A DNA stretch of 64,000 nucleotides from Thalassotalea euphylliae (GTDB lineage: Bacteria > Pseudomonadota > Gammaproteobacteria > Enterobacterales > Alteromonadaceae): NCBI RefSeq assembly GCF_003390335.1, contig NZ_QUOU01000001.1, forward strand, positions 2,666,001-2,730,000, written 5' to 3'. Each line of letters opens with the position of its first letter. The first letter of the stretch is position 1. Below the pieces are notes generated by a model. The model had not been told where the DNA came from. It made no database searches and was given only the letters and a program-made list of their open reading frames with translations. The translations under genes and the position numbers were made by a program. Positions 1-9,368 of the stretch are shown here, one piece after another.

Positions 1-943
1 GCTGCACTAATTGCTCTTGATTGCTTTGTTGATAGTCAAGAGACCGTTTGTTAGCCGACAATATTACCTGAAAAATACGCATCAGCGTATTCCTATTCAC
101 CTTGCTGGCAGCTTGCCAGTTAATTTGGGGACTGTGAGGCGCTTGCCACTGGTGGCTAACCCGCATTAACGTTGAAATAATACGCTCTAGCCAAATAAGC
201 GCTCGATCATTGCCCAACAATGCTTGCTCGAACACTTGATAGGGTGTGTCGAGTGTTAAAAACCCGATCGTTGCCGCAGCAAATGCTTCATAAGCTTGCT
301 GCTGCTCAATTTGCTGTAACTCTGGCAGATACGTGGTATTGGCATAAGGTTGTAACGCACCTTCTTGACCAAACTGCTCTGCCAACAGCGGGCGCAAAGA
401 CACTAGCTGACAACGGCTTAAAATCGTTGGTAATAAGCTCTCGGTATTATTGGTTGTTAACACCAATATATTCCCTAGCGTTGGCTCTTCCAGCGTTTTT
501 AACAAAGCATTGGCCGCTGCAACAGTGAGTAATTCAACCTGCTTGATGACCACCACTTTCTGCGTGGCAATCTGCGGCCGAGTCTCTAAAAATCGTGTCA
601 CCGCCCGAATAGCGTCAACACTTATAGCCTTATCACCTTCGTCGATGGTTAATAAATCGGGAAAGCTTTGGCTAGCAATTAATTTACAATGTTTACAGAA
701 GCCACATGATTCGATGACTGCTTTATTACTAGCCTGATGGTTAATATGAGCGCTAAGGTCATTGGCAAGGTTATCCGAATTGCTGTTAAGACATGCTAAG
801 CGCGTGGCCAACCAGTTTGCTAACGTCCCTTTACCCGCCCCCGCTTCGCCATGAATCAAGAGTGCATGAGGTAACCGCTTGTTGTGTAATTGCTGAACGA
901 GTAACTGCTTGTGCTGAGTTAGCCAAGCATATGTTGAGCTCAT
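1..943 (-). CDS. holB: DNA polymerase III subunit delta' (partial, 3' end off window)
   Basis: This is the clamp-loader subunit delta', which acts with gamma/tau and delta to load the sliding clamp. Reading from the ATG at 943, the N-terminus begins MSSTYAWLTQHKQ and is followed by a Walker-A-like stretch (HGEAGAGKGT) near residue 38. A Cys cluster (CGFCKHC) comes next, and then a segment with LLKTLEEP, typical of the delta'/gamma family. About 314 codons are visible; the family is usually near 330 residues, so only the extreme C-terminus lies outside the window. It sits 10 bp downstream of tmk and is probably co-transcribed, matching the pabC-mltG-tmk-holB order known in E. coli. The product identity is firm. 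Confidence 0.9.
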   Translation of the reverse strand, partial: MSSTYAWLTQHKQLLVQQLHNKRLPHALLIHGEAGAGKGTLANWLATRLACLNSNSDNLANDLSAHINHQASNKAVIESCGFCKHCKLIASQSFPDLLTIDEGDKAISVDAIRAVTRFLETRPQIATQKVVVIKQVELLTVAAANALLKTLEEPTLGNILVLTTNNTESLLPTILSRCQLVSLRPLLAEQFGQEGALQPYANTTYLPELQQIEQQQAYEAFAAATIGFLTLDTPYQVFEQALLGNDRALIWLERIISTLMRVSHQWQAPHSPQINWQAASKVNRNTLMRIFQVILSANKRSLDYQQSNQEQLVQ

Positions 944-953
944 GCCTTTGATG

Positions 954-1577
954 TTAGCCAACAAATTGCTCCAATGCCTGCTTAATGTCTTGATGCACCT
1001 TTGCCATTTCTTGGCTGGCATCAATCGATACTATGGTGTTGTCTGCTGCGGTAAGTGCTTGGTATTTGGCGTGCACTCGTTCGAAGAAGTCCATCTGCTC
1101 TAGTTCAATACGATCAAGCGCACCACGCGCCCGCGCCCTGGCTAAGCCAATACTCGGCGCAATGTCTAAGTATAAGGTCAGATCTGGTTTAAAGCCCTTT
1201 AGCGTTACATCCGCGATAGTATTCATGACCTCATCACCAATTTGACGGCCTCCTCCTTGATAAGCACGCGATGATAAATCGTGGCGATCACCTATCACCC
1301 AAGTACCTTGGCTAAGGGCTGGCTGAATCACATTGGCCAACAGCTGACTACGGCTGGCATACATTAACAGTAATTCGGTTTCTTGCGTAATTGTTTCCTG
1401 ATGATCTGCAGATTTAACGATATCTCGCAATTGCTCGGCGAGCTGAGTACCACCTGGCTCTCTAGTTTGAATAAAGTTGATTTGCTGTGCGCGTAAAAAA
1501 TCGGTAATAACATGAATAGCAGATGACTTACCTGCCCCTTCCATGCCTTCAACGACAATAAACTTACCTGATGTCAT
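954..1577 (-). CDS. tmk: Thymidylate kinase
   Basis: This enzyme phosphorylates dTMP to dTDP with ATP in the cytosol. The 207-residue length is normal for the family. The P-loop GMEGAGKSS lies at about residues 10-18. It is followed by TREPGGT near 39-45 and the DR motif with the downstream SSRAYQGGGR segment near residue 100. All are hallmarks of bacterial Tmk, and the lid carries arginines (ARARARGALDR). The ATG directly abuts the mltG stop, sharing a base, which suggests translational coupling in the pabC-mltG-tmk-holB operon. No oddities were seen. Confidence 0.95.
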   Translation of the reverse strand: MTSGKFIVVEGMEGAGKSSAIHVITDFLRAQQINFIQTREPGGTQLAEQLRDIVKSADHQETITQETELLLMYASRSQLLANVIQPALSQGTWVIGDRHDLSSRAYQGGGRQIGDEVMNTIADVTLKGFKPDLTLYLDIAPSIGLARARARGALDRIELEQMDFFERVHAKYQALTAADNTIVSIDASQEMAKVHQDIKQALEQFVG

Positions 1578-2584
1578 TAAGACTTTCCTAACTGATATTT
1601 TCTAACTGCTTGATTATGTTCAGTTAACGTTTTTGAAAATTGGTGGCTGCCGTTGCCCTTACTGACAAAATACAAGTAATCACTTTGCTCTGGATTTAAC
1701 GCTGCTTTAATGGCAGACAATCCTGGCATGGCTATTGGCGTTGGTGGCAAGCCGTTTATGCGATAAGTATTATACGCGGTTTTCTCTCTCAAGTGAGCAC
1801 GTGTAATGTCCCCTTGATAGCGCTCCCCCAACCCATAAATAACCGTAGGGTCGGTTTGCAACCGCATCTTTTTTCTTAAACGATTAACAAACACTGAGGC
1901 TATTCGCTGTTGCTCGCTCACCAGCCCAGTCTCTTTTTCAATAATTGACGCCATGATAAGTGCTTGATATGGCGTTTGATAAGGTAAGTTAGGCGCTCTT
2001 TGTTGCCACTCTGTAGCTAATGTCACGCTCATTCGTTGATGGGCGCGCTTTAACAGTTCAACATCTTTAGTACCTACGGTAAACGCGTATGTATCGGGAA
2101 AAAACCACCCCTCTGGCTGCTCAATGTTCAAGCCAAGTTGTTCAACCAGCACTTCCAGCTTGATCGATGCGTCACTGGCTTCAATCATAGGATTATTTTG
2201 TAGCTGCACCAGCCACTCTTTGAGGGTAGTTCCTTCGATAAAGGTGATTTGCGCTTGGTATTCTTTACCTTGTGAAATCTTGTCGATTAGCGACATCAAG
2301 GTATCTTCTGACGTGACTTGGTAAGTGCCCGTTTTTAATGCAGCACGCTCAGGATTTAAACGCGCGTAATTCCTCAACCAAAAACGGTTGGCAATTAACT
2401 TTTGTTCCACCAGTGACTGAGAAAACCTATGCATGGTTTCCCCTGTCGATATAGTGATTAGCTGCGTTTTTTCGATATTTAATGACGTGTTCATGGCGTT
2501 CGACATTTGCTGCCAGCCAATGATACCTAGCGCTAACATGAGCGTTGCTAACAGCAACATGCATAGTGCTAACTTTTTGATCAT
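1577..2584 (-). CDS. mltG: Endolytic murein transglycosylase MltG (YceG family)
   Basis: MltG is an inner-membrane lytic transglycosylase that cleaves nascent glycan strands and is thought to terminate peptidoglycan polymerisation. A single N-terminal membrane anchor is visible (LALCMLLLATLMLALGIIG, about residues 5-23). A LysM-like segment follows. The catalytic core contains ASIIEKETG, which holds the conserved glutamate, and then VFVNRLRKKMRLQTDPTVIYG. The 335-residue length fits the family. It overlaps the pabC stop by 4 bp and the tmk start by 1 bp, so it is tightly coupled within the operon. Confidence 0.95.
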   Translation of the reverse strand: MIKKLALCMLLLATLMLALGIIGWQQMSNAMNTSLNIEKTQLITISTGETMHRFSQSLVEQKLIANRFWLRNYARLNPERAALKTGTYQVTSEDTLMSLIDKISQGKEYQAQITFIEGTTLKEWLVQLQNNPMIEASDASIKLEVLVEQLGLNIEQPEGWFFPDTYAFTVGTKDVELLKRAHQRMSVTLATEWQQRAPNLPYQTPYQALIMASIIEKETGLVSEQQRIASVFVNRLRKKMRLQTDPTVIYGLGERYQGDITRAHLREKTAYNTYRINGLPPTPIAMPGLSAIKAALNPEQSDYLYFVSKGNGSHQFSKTLTEHNQAVRKYQLGKS

Positions 2585-3429
2585 AACTTGAACTCTCCTT
2601 GTAACTGGCTGACGGGCGTTATATTCAATGCAGTGCCTGAAAATTCATAAACAGGCGCAATACCCAGCACAGAATTACAAACTAACATACTCTCAACTGT
2701 GTTGGCAGCTAAGGTGCTTTGCTCAACAATCTCTATTGCGTATCGATTACTTCCGTTAAGTTTTTGAATAAGCTGCTGCCTTGCCAAACCATCGACACCT
2801 GACATACCTAGGCTCGGTGTATGCCAAGTTTCTCGGGACGTTGCATTATGGTGATTATTGTTACCTTTGGGTAACCAAAAAACATTACCAGCAGTCACCT
2901 CAACAATATTGCCCAGACAGTTACTGACGAGTAAATCGTCTTCGTCTCGTGCGTCTAGCTCTCTGCGTACCATGACTTGCTCCAATCGATTTAGGTGTTT
3001 GATGCCCGCCAGCATGGGATTGACACCTAACCTTGTTTTAGCGATGCCAAGGCGTATACCGTGTTGTTGCCACGCCTTATAATGAGCTGGGTAGTCATGT
3101 ATCGAAATAACGGCTTTTCCTTTCTCACAGCCGACACGTGAGTAGCCACGGCCGCCCTCGCCTGCAGATATCAATACCTTTAGCACAGCGAGCGAATATC
3201 CACTTGCTAATGCTTCAAGGCGCTGCTGTAAGCCTGTTAAATCAACATCAATTGCCAGTGTATTAACGCCATTGATAAGGCGTTCAAGGTGAGCGGCTAA
3301 GTTGTCAACTTTACCATTGGTTATCTTAGCGGTGGTAAACAGCCCATCGCCATACGCGAATGCACGGTCGCTAACATTGATGCTTGGAGTTTGAGCTTGC
3401 TGAAATACTTCGACGTGATGGTGTGACAT
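2581..3429 (-). CDS. pabC: Aminodeoxychorismate lyase
   Basis: This PLP-dependent fold-type IV lyase releases p-aminobenzoate and pyruvate from 4-amino-4-deoxychorismate for folate synthesis. The FAYGDGLFTT motif lies near residue 24. The segment GIKHLNRLEQV carries the expected Schiff-base lysine, and the phosphate-binding C-terminal part includes SGVDGLARQ. Length 282 is slightly longer than the E. coli enzyme. It opens the pabC-mltG-tmk-holB group and is separated from fabF by a strong terminator, so it may have its own promoter between about 3430 and 3460. Branched-chain aminotransferases share the fold, but the operon context supports PabC. Confidence 0.88.
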   Translation of the reverse strand: MSHHHVEVFQQAQTPSINVSDRAFAYGDGLFTTAKITNGKVDNLAAHLERLINGVNTLAIDVDLTGLQQRLEALASGYSLAVLKVLISAGEGGRGYSRVGCEKGKAVISIHDYPAHYKAWQQHGIRLGIAKTRLGVNPMLAGIKHLNRLEQVMVRRELDARDEDDLLVSNCLGNIVEVTAGNVFWLPKGNNNHHNATSRETWHTPSLGMSGVDGLARQQLIQKLNGSNRYAIEIVEQSTLAANTVESMLVCNSVLGIAPVYEFSGTALNITPVSQLQGEFKL

Positions 3430-3463
3430 GTGAGAAAGCCATGTAAAACTACATGCAGATAAT

Positions 3464-3498
3464 AAAAAAAGCCTGAATAGGTAAAGTATTCAGGCTTA
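3464..3498 (-). terminator. Rho-independent terminator after fabF
   Basis: Read on the minus strand, an AAGCCTGAATA arm and its complement enclose a 7-nt loop and run into seven T residues. It lies between the fabF stop (3635) and the pabC start (3429), and so separates the fab operon from the pabC operon. Confidence 0.85.
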
Positions 3499-3634
3499 AT
3501 AGATTGATAGCAAGCAAAATTTATCTACAGCTCAACATGTAGTGCTGATTATATGGTTACAACACACCATTTAAGTCAAAATCAGCCCCAGCTTTTTTAC
3601 TGGTTTTTCGCTTACTTTTAGTTCACTTTCCTAG

Positions 3635-4879
3635 CTAACTTTCTTGGTTTATTCTCTTAAACAAGAGTGAACCATTTGTGCCGCCGAAACCAAACGAATT
3701 ACAAAGTGCGTATTCTAAGTCAACATCACGAGCGCCGTCGCTAATGTAATCTAAATCACAACCTTCGCTTGGATTTTCCAAGTTAATAGTCGGCGGCACT
3801 TTGCCGTTCGCAAGTGCTTGAATAGTGAAAATCGCTTCCACCGAACCTGCTGCGCCTAATAAATGGCCGGTCATTGATTTCGTAGAGCCGACCATTAACT
3901 GGTAGGCATGATCACCGAACACTGATTTTACCGCATTGGTTTCTGCAATATCACCCGCCGGTGTTGACGTACCATGAGCATTAATATAACCAATTTTAGT
4001 GATATCAACGCCTGCATCTTTGATGGCATTTTGCATCGCCGCTGCTGCGCCTTCACCATCAGCAGGTGGTGAAGTCATGTGGTGCGCGTCACCACTCATA
4101 CCAAAGCCAACAAGCTCTGCGTAGATTTTCGCACCACGTGCTTTCGCATGTTCATACTCTTCTAGCATGATCACGCCTGCGCCATCACCTAGGACGAAAC
4201 CGTCACGGTCTTGATCCCATGGACGAGAAGCCTTTTCAGGATCGTCATTGCGAGTCGATAATGCACGTGCCGCACCAAAGCCCCCCATACCTAACGGTGT
4301 TGAAGCTTTTTCGGCGCCACCTGCTACCATGGCATCAGCATCACCGTAAGCAATCATTCGCGCAGCATGGCCAATATTGTGAACACCACTCGTACAGGCA
4401 GTCACAATAGAAATATTTGGCCCTTTCAATCCGTATTGAATAGACAAGTGGCCAGCAATCATATTAATGATGGTCGCGGGTACAAAAAACGGTGACAACC
4501 TGCGTGGGCTGCTTTTCAATAATTTTTCGTGGTTCTCTTCAATTAAGCCTAAACCGCCAATCCCTGAGCCTACTGCAACGCCAATTCGAGCAGCATTTTC
4601 ATCTGTCACGTCAATGCCAGAGTCTTTAATCGCTTGAATACCTGCGGCTACGCCGTATTGGATAAACAAGTCCATTTTTTTGGCTTCTTTTTTTGGCATA
4701 TAGTCTTCAACATTGAAGTCTTTAACCAAACCAGCAAACTTAGTTGGATAGTCTGTAGTATCAAAGTGCTCAATCATGCCAATACCGCTTTTGCCAGCAA
4801 GTAAAGCATCGAACGTTTGTTCAGGTGAGTTGCCCAGTGGGCTTAACATACCAAGACCGGTAACTACAACACGTCGCAT
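3635..4879 (-). CDS. fabF: Beta-ketoacyl-ACP synthase II (KAS II)
   Basis: FabF condenses malonyl-ACP with acyl-ACP in fatty-acid elongation, including the temperature-sensitive C16:1 to C18:1 step. The 414-residue protein begins MRRVVVTGLGMLSPLG. It shows the Cys-His-His triad: the nucleophile in TACTSGVHN, the first histidine in NAHGTSTPAGD and the second in SMTGHLLGAAGSVEA. The C-terminus has the NSFGFGGTNGS signature. It follows acpP after a 148-bp gap that holds a hairpin, an arrangement conserved in Gammaproteobacteria. Confidence 0.97.
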   Translation of the reverse strand: MRRVVVTGLGMLSPLGNSPEQTFDALLAGKSGIGMIEHFDTTDYPTKFAGLVKDFNVEDYMPKKEAKKMDLFIQYGVAAGIQAIKDSGIDVTDENAARIGVAVGSGIGGLGLIEENHEKLLKSSPRRLSPFFVPATIINMIAGHLSIQYGLKGPNISIVTACTSGVHNIGHAARMIAYGDADAMVAGGAEKASTPLGMGGFGAARALSTRNDDPEKASRPWDQDRDGFVLGDGAGVIMLEEYEHAKARGAKIYAELVGFGMSGDAHHMTSPPADGEGAAAAMQNAIKDAGVDITKIGYINAHGTSTPAGDIAETNAVKSVFGDHAYQLMVGSTKSMTGHLLGAAGSVEAIFTIQALANGKVPPTINLENPSEGCDLDYISDGARDVDLEYALCNSFGFGGTNGSLLFKRINQES

Positions 4880-4997
4880 AGGAAGAGTTGCCTCCGATAG
4901 AATAGATTTTAGATAGGTAATTATAGTTCGTTATAGCCCTGTATTTTTACTTCTTTTGAATGCGAGCAATAACGAGTTGATGTTGGTAGAAAGTAAT

Positions 4998-5018
4998 CAG
5001 GCGGTGTAAAACCGCCTG
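4998..5018 (-). promoter_or_regulatory. acpP-fabF intergenic hairpin
   Basis: CAGGCGGT pairs perfectly with ACCGCCTG around a 5-nt loop, about 10 bp after the acpP stop. There is no clean T-run, so it may be an RNA-stabilising or processing hairpin, or a leaky terminator, that raises acpP mRNA relative to fabF. That role is inferred. Confidence 0.55.
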
Positions 5019-5027
5019 ACTATATAA

Positions 5028-5261
5028 TTACTGGTTAGCTGTTACGTAATCGATTGCAGCTTGAACAGTAGTGATCTTCTCTGCTTCTTCGTCAGGGATC
5101 TCTGTGTCAAACTCTTCTTCTAACGCCATAACTAATTCAACAGTGTCAAGTGAGTCAGCACCTAAGTCGTCAACGAAAGAAGCTTCATTCGTTACTTCGT
5201 CTTCGCTTACACCCAGTTGTTCAACTGTAATTTTTTTTACGCGTTCTTCGATAGTACTCAT
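5028..5261 (-). CDS. acpP: Acyl carrier protein
   Basis: AcpP carries growing acyl chains on a 4'-phosphopantetheine arm and is an abundant acidic cytosolic protein. I place the start at the ATG at 5261, giving 77 residues beginning MSTIEERVKK. An AAAGGA ribosome-binding site sits just upstream, and this matches the family length. An upstream in-frame ATG would add 19 residues untypical of the family. The modified serine is in LGADSLDTVELVMALE, and the acidic helix II and EFDTEIPDEEAE are plain. It lies between fabG and fabF. Confidence 0.97.
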   Translation of the reverse strand: MSTIEERVKKITVEQLGVSEDEVTNEASFVDDLGADSLDTVELVMALEEEFDTEIPDEEAEKITTVQAAIDYVTANQ

Positions 5262-5427
5262 TTTTTTTCCTTTACTAAAATATGCAATTTTGCAAATTGC
5301 GTGTAGTGTATTCGCCAAAAGTTATCCATGCAAGCAACTAATTTTAGTTTTTCTTCTGGTCTAACCTGCTGGCCTGTATATATTTATATCAATTTTTAAA
5401 CAATTAACAAGTGGACTAACCGCAAGG

Positions 5428-6162
5428 TTAGACCATGTACATGCCACCGTTGACATGAATTGTTTCACCTGTGATGTAGGCGGCAGCGTCTGACGCTAAG
5501 AAGGCAACCGTACTGGCGATTTCTTCAGGCTTACCCAATCGATTAGCGGGCACCTGCGAGAAAATACCTTCTTTTTGCTCGTCTGTTAACGTTTGCGTCA
5601 TATCGGTATCAATAAACCCGGGCGCTACCGTGTTAACCGTAATGCCGCGTGAAGCGACTTCTCTAGCTAGTGATTTAGTAAAGCCCAAAAGACCTGCTTT
5701 GGCCGTTGCATAGTTCACTTGACCAGCGTTCCCCATAGTCCCAACCACAGAGCCGATATTAATAATTCGACCACAACGGTTTTTCATCATTGGGCGCAAT
5801 ACAGTTTTACTTAATTTAAATACAGATGACAAATTAGTCTCGATAATATCGTCCCATTCGTCAGCTTTCATGCGCATGATCAAATTGTCACGTGTAATGC
5901 CGGCATTATTAACCAGAATATCGATAGCACCATGGTTCGACTTAATCGTCTCAAACAGTGCAGCGATTGAGTCATCATTGGTCACATTTAATACCAAACC
6001 ATGACCAGTGCCCAAATACTCACTAATTTTTTCTGCACCGTGCTCAGATGTCGCCGTACCGATAACTGTTGCACCAAGTGCTTTTAACTGGCTGGCAATC
6101 GCTTTGCCAATACCACGGCTTGCACCAGTAACTAGCGCAATTTTACCTTCTAAAGAAAACAT
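5428..6162 (-). CDS. fabG: 3-oxoacyl-ACP reductase
   Basis: FabG is the NADPH-dependent reductase of the fatty-acid elongation cycle and a short-chain dehydrogenase. The 244-residue protein has the cofactor motif TGASRGIG at residues 14-21, NNAG near 86, and the Ser-Tyr-Lys triad in GSVVGTMGNAGQVNYATAKAG. The C-terminus AAYITGETIHVNGGMYMV is typical of FabG. It lies 22 bp downstream of fabD and 166 bp upstream of acpP. That gap probably carries the separate acpP promoter, although I could not pick out confident -35 and -10 boxes. Confidence 0.97.
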   Translation of the reverse strand: MFSLEGKIALVTGASRGIGKAIASQLKALGATVIGTATSEHGAEKISEYLGTGHGLVLNVTNDDSIAALFETIKSNHGAIDILVNNAGITRDNLIMRMKADEWDDIIETNLSSVFKLSKTVLRPMMKNRCGRIINIGSVVGTMGNAGQVNYATAKAGLLGFTKSLAREVASRGITVNTVAPGFIDTDMTQTLTDEQKEGIFSQVPANRLGKPEEIASTVAFLASDAAAYITGETIHVNGGMYMV

Positions 6163-6184
6163 ATCTTATCCACTGTAATAATGG

Positions 6185-7114
6185 CTAAAGCGACTTTGCT
6201 TTAGCCAATGTGTCATTATCATTAACCGCTGTGCAAGTTAATGCTTTATTAATGCGTTTTGTTAAGCCTTGTAGTACTTTACCAGGGCCTACTTCCAATA
6301 AATTTTCGACATTTTGGCTTGCTAAAAACGCTACAGACTCAGTCCAGCGAACTGGACTGTATAATTGACGAATTAATGCGTCTTTGATCGCTTCACCACT
6401 GCTTTCTAGCGCTACATCAACGTTATTCACGACCGGAATACTCGGTTCATTAAAAGTGATCTCTTCAAGCACTTTAGCAAGTTGCTCTGCTGCTGGTTTC
6501 ATCAATGCACAGTGTGAAGGAACACTGACAGGCAATGGCAATACGCGTTTAGCACCCGCTTCTTTGCACAATTCAGAGGCTCTTGCGACAGCTTCACTGT
6601 TGCCCGCAATCACAACTTGGCCCGGCGAATTAAAGTTTACCGCCGAAACGACTTGATCCTGCGCGGCTTGTTGACACGCGTCGACAATTGCATCATCAGC
6701 CAAACCAATTACAGCCGCCATTGCACCAACGCCATCAGGCACTGCCGCTTGCATAAACTCACCGCGTTTCTCAACTAAGGTGACGGCATCAGCTAATGAC
6801 AATACGCCTGCACAAACTAACGCGGAATATTCACCTAAGCTGTGGCCAGCTAAATAAGCTGGTGACAAGTCGCTTTCAGCCTGTAAAACGCGCCATAGCG
6901 CAACGCTTGAGGTTAACAGTGCTGGCTGAGTATAGTTAGTTGAATTTAGTTGCTCAGCTGGTCCTTGCGCAACCAGTTGCCACACATCATAACCAAGCGC
7001 GTCTGACGCTTCTTTAAAAGTTGCCTGAACAACTTCGTGGTCGGCGAAATCGCTAAGCATGCCAACCGCTTGTGATCCCTGTCCAGGAAAAACAAACGCT
7101 AAAATATTTTGCAT
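6185..7114 (-). CDS. fabD: Malonyl-CoA:ACP transacylase
   Basis: FabD transfers the malonyl group from CoA to ACP, feeding FabH and FabF. The 309-residue protein has the N-terminal FPGQGSQAVGM motif. The serine nucleophile is in AGHSLGEYSALVCAG, the substrate-binding arginine in EKRGEFMQ, and the catalytic histidine in VSVPSHCALMKPA. Gene order fabH-fabD-fabG is conserved, with 26 bp to fabH and 22 bp to fabG, so all belong to one operon. Confidence 0.97.
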   Translation of the reverse strand: MQNILAFVFPGQGSQAVGMLSDFADHEVVQATFKEASDALGYDVWQLVAQGPAEQLNSTNYTQPALLTSSVALWRVLQAESDLSPAYLAGHSLGEYSALVCAGVLSLADAVTLVEKRGEFMQAAVPDGVGAMAAVIGLADDAIVDACQQAAQDQVVSAVNFNSPGQVVIAGNSEAVARASELCKEAGAKRVLPLPVSVPSHCALMKPAAEQLAKVLEEITFNEPSIPVVNNVDVALESSGEAIKDALIRQLYSPVRWTESVAFLASQNVENLLEVGPGKVLQGLTKRINKALTCTAVNDNDTLAKAKSL

Positions 7115-7140
7115 TTTTCTACCTAATATAATGTTGTTTA

Positions 7141-8100
7141 TTAGTATTTAATGAGTGCAGAGCCCCAGGTAAAACCACTACCAAAGGCTTCTAGTAATAA
7201 AGTTTGACCGCGCTGAATACGACCATCTCTAACGGCCTCGTCGAGCGCTGTTGGAATAGTCGCCGCCGAGGTGTTGCCGTATTTGTCTAACGTGACAACA
7301 ACCTGATCCATCGGCATATTCAATTTTTTCGCGGTTGCTTTGATGATGCGTAAATTCGCTTGATGAGGCACCAACCAATCGATATCTGACTTGTCAAGGT
7401 TATTGGCCGCTAGGGTTTCCTTCACAATCTCGCTAAGTTTTGTCACCGCGAATTTAAACACTTCATTACCTTTCATATAAAGATAAGCCTGTGTTTCAGT
7501 CATTGGTAAACCGCGTTTTGGCGAGTCAGCCCCCAGTAATGCACCATAATTGCCATCAGCGTGAAGGTGAGTTGACAACACCCCTGGCTGTTCAGAAGCT
7601 GCAAGTACCACAGCACCGGCACCATCACCAAATAGAATAATCGTGCTGCGATCTGAAGGATCACATAAATGCGAGAGAACATCGCCACCAATTAGCAGGA
7701 TGCGTTTTGCCATACCCGATTTGATGTATTGATCTGCAACACTTAATGCATAAATAAAACCTGAACACGCTGCTGCCACATCAAAAGCAGGAATATGAGG
7801 AATATCTAAGTGTTTTTGCACATAACAGGCTGCACTGGGCAAATCGGCATGAGAGCTGGTGGTGGCAACGATGATCATGTCAATGTCAGCATATTCAATG
7901 CCCGCCATCTCAATCGCCGCTTTCGCCGCTTGTGCACCCATAAAGCCAACATTTTCCTCCTCAGAAGCAATGCGACGCTCTTTGATGCCAGTGCGCTCGG
8001 TTATCCACTCATCTGTGGTATCTACGAGTTTTTCGAGATCTTTGTTTGATCTAACTTGTGAAGGAAAATAACTGCCTGTGCCAACAATTTTTGCATACAT
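7141..8100 (-). CDS. fabH: Beta-ketoacyl-ACP synthase III
   Basis: FabH starts fatty-acid synthesis by condensing acetyl-CoA with malonyl-ACP. The 319-residue protein shows the Cys-His-Asn triad: the cysteine in DVAAACSGFIYAL, the histidine in WLVPHQANLRI and the asparagine in DKYGNTSAATIPTA. The N-terminal TDEWITERTGIKERRIA signature is also present. It starts 3 bp after the plsX stop, indicating translational coupling. Confidence 0.97.
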   Translation of the reverse strand: MYAKIVGTGSYFPSQVRSNKDLEKLVDTTDEWITERTGIKERRIASEEENVGFMGAQAAKAAIEMAGIEYADIDMIIVATTSSHADLPSAACYVQKHLDIPHIPAFDVAAACSGFIYALSVADQYIKSGMAKRILLIGGDVLSHLCDPSDRSTIILFGDGAGAVVLAASEQPGVLSTHLHADGNYGALLGADSPKRGLPMTETQAYLYMKGNEVFKFAVTKLSEIVKETLAANNLDKSDIDWLVPHQANLRIIKATAKKLNMPMDQVVVTLDKYGNTSAATIPTALDEAVRDGRIQRGQTLLLEAFGSGFTWGSALIKY

Positions 8101-8103
8101 ATA

Positions 8104-9135
8104 TTATTTAGGGCCTTGTAATAATTCTTGTTCCAACGTGTTTTTTATTTTTTCAGGAACTTGCCTTTCTACTTCTTTTACTGCTTCTAATATGGCGGTA
8201 AAAAGTGCTTTTGAATTAGCATTACCGTGGCTTTTGACGACAATGCCCCGCAATCCTATCAGACTTGCCCCGTTGTACTGGTCGGGGTTCAAGGATTTAA
8301 ACAGTTTTTTTAACGTTGGGGCCAAAAACTGCCCTAATATTTTGGTCACAACGTTTTTGTCAAACACTTCTTTAACTTTTTCAAAGACTAAATTAGCGAC
8401 ACCTTCACAAGTTTTCAATGCGACGTTGCCAACAAAACCATCACAAACAATCACATCGGCCTTGTTATTAAAAATGTCGTTACCTTCGATAAAGCCAACG
8501 TAATTAATATCAGGATTCTCGGCGAGTTGTGCCGCCGCAAGTTTGATATGGTCACTGCCTTTAATATCTTCTTTACCCATATTAAGTAACGCCACTCTAG
8601 GCTTACTAATGCCATCGACCTGCTCAGCCATTACCGCGCCCATCACGCCGAACTGGTATAAAACATTGGCGTCACAAAACACATTTGCGCCAAGGTCGAG
8701 CATGAAGACGTGTTGTTCAGGTTGGCTAGTGGGAAGTGCAGAGATCAGTGCTGGGCGCTCAACGCCAGGCAAGGTTTTGAGAATTAAATGTGCGGTAGCA
8801 AATAAGGCACCGGTATTACCTGCGCTGACACAAGCATGAGCTTTGCCTTCATTGACGAGGTCAATCGCTTTACGCAGTGATGAATCTTTTTTGGTGCGCA
8901 TCGCCGACAATGGCTTTTCGCACATAGTCACAACTTGTGTGGTATGAAATATCGAAATTTGTGGGTGATTAAGCGCGTTTTGGCGCTTTAGATGTTCTTG
9001 AATGGTGTCTTTGTCGCCACACAAGATAAGCGATAATTGAGGTAAGTGCTCAACCGCCAACTTTGCTGCCGCGATCGAAACAAGGGGGCCTTTATCGCCC
9101 CCCATTACATCTAACGCTATGGTTAGATTCTTCAA
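8104..9135 (-). CDS. plsX: Phosphate acyltransferase PlsX
   Basis: PlsX makes acyl-phosphate from acyl-ACP and links fatty-acid and phospholipid synthesis as a peripheral membrane enzyme. The 343-residue protein begins with IALDVMGGDKGP, followed by SAGNTGAL and ICDGFVGNVALKTCEG-type segments typical of the family. It lies 24 bp after rpmF and 3 bp before fabH, in the widely conserved rpmF-plsX-fabH order. Confidence 0.96.
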   Translation of the reverse strand: MKNLTIALDVMGGDKGPLVSIAAAKLAVEHLPQLSLILCGDKDTIQEHLKRQNALNHPQISIFHTTQVVTMCEKPLSAMRTKKDSSLRKAIDLVNEGKAHACVSAGNTGALFATAHLILKTLPGVERPALISALPTSQPEQHVFMLDLGANVFCDANVLYQFGVMGAVMAEQVDGISKPRVALLNMGKEDIKGSDHIKLAAAQLAENPDINYVGFIEGNDIFNNKADVIVCDGFVGNVALKTCEGVANLVFEKVKEVFDKNVVTKILGQFLAPTLKKLFKSLNPDQYNGASLIGLRGIVVKSHGNANSKALFTAILEAVKEVERQVPEKIKNTLEQELLQGPK

Positions 9136-9159
9136 AGCTGGTTTCGCTAAGTCGTTTGA

Positions 9160-9330
9160 CTATTTAGCGATAACTTTAACACCTTTGTAGAAACCGTCAG
9201 CTGTCACGTGGTGACGACGGTGAGTTTCACCAGATACTGGATCTACTGATAAGTTTTCTGCGGTTAACGCGTCGTGTGAACGGCGCATGCCACGTCTTGA
9301 ACGAGACTTTTTGCTCTTTTGAACTGCCAT
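9160..9330 (-). CDS. rpmF: 50S ribosomal protein L32
   Basis: This short gene encodes 56 residues beginning MAVQKSKKSRSRRGMRRSH and ending GFYKGVKVIAK, which aligns end to end with E. coli L32 (57 residues). It is very basic at the N-terminus, as expected for a protein buried in the large subunit. It carries no zinc-binding cysteines, as in other gammaproteobacterial L32 proteins. It sits between yceD (38 bp away) and plsX (24 bp away), the conserved arrangement linking ribosome and lipid synthesis. Confidence 0.97.
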   Translation of the reverse strand: MAVQKSKKSRSRRGMRRSHDALTAENLSVDPVSGETHRRHHVTADGFYKGVKVIAK

Positions 9331-9368
9331 AGCCTAACTCCTAAAATCGGTTGCTAACTAAAATATAA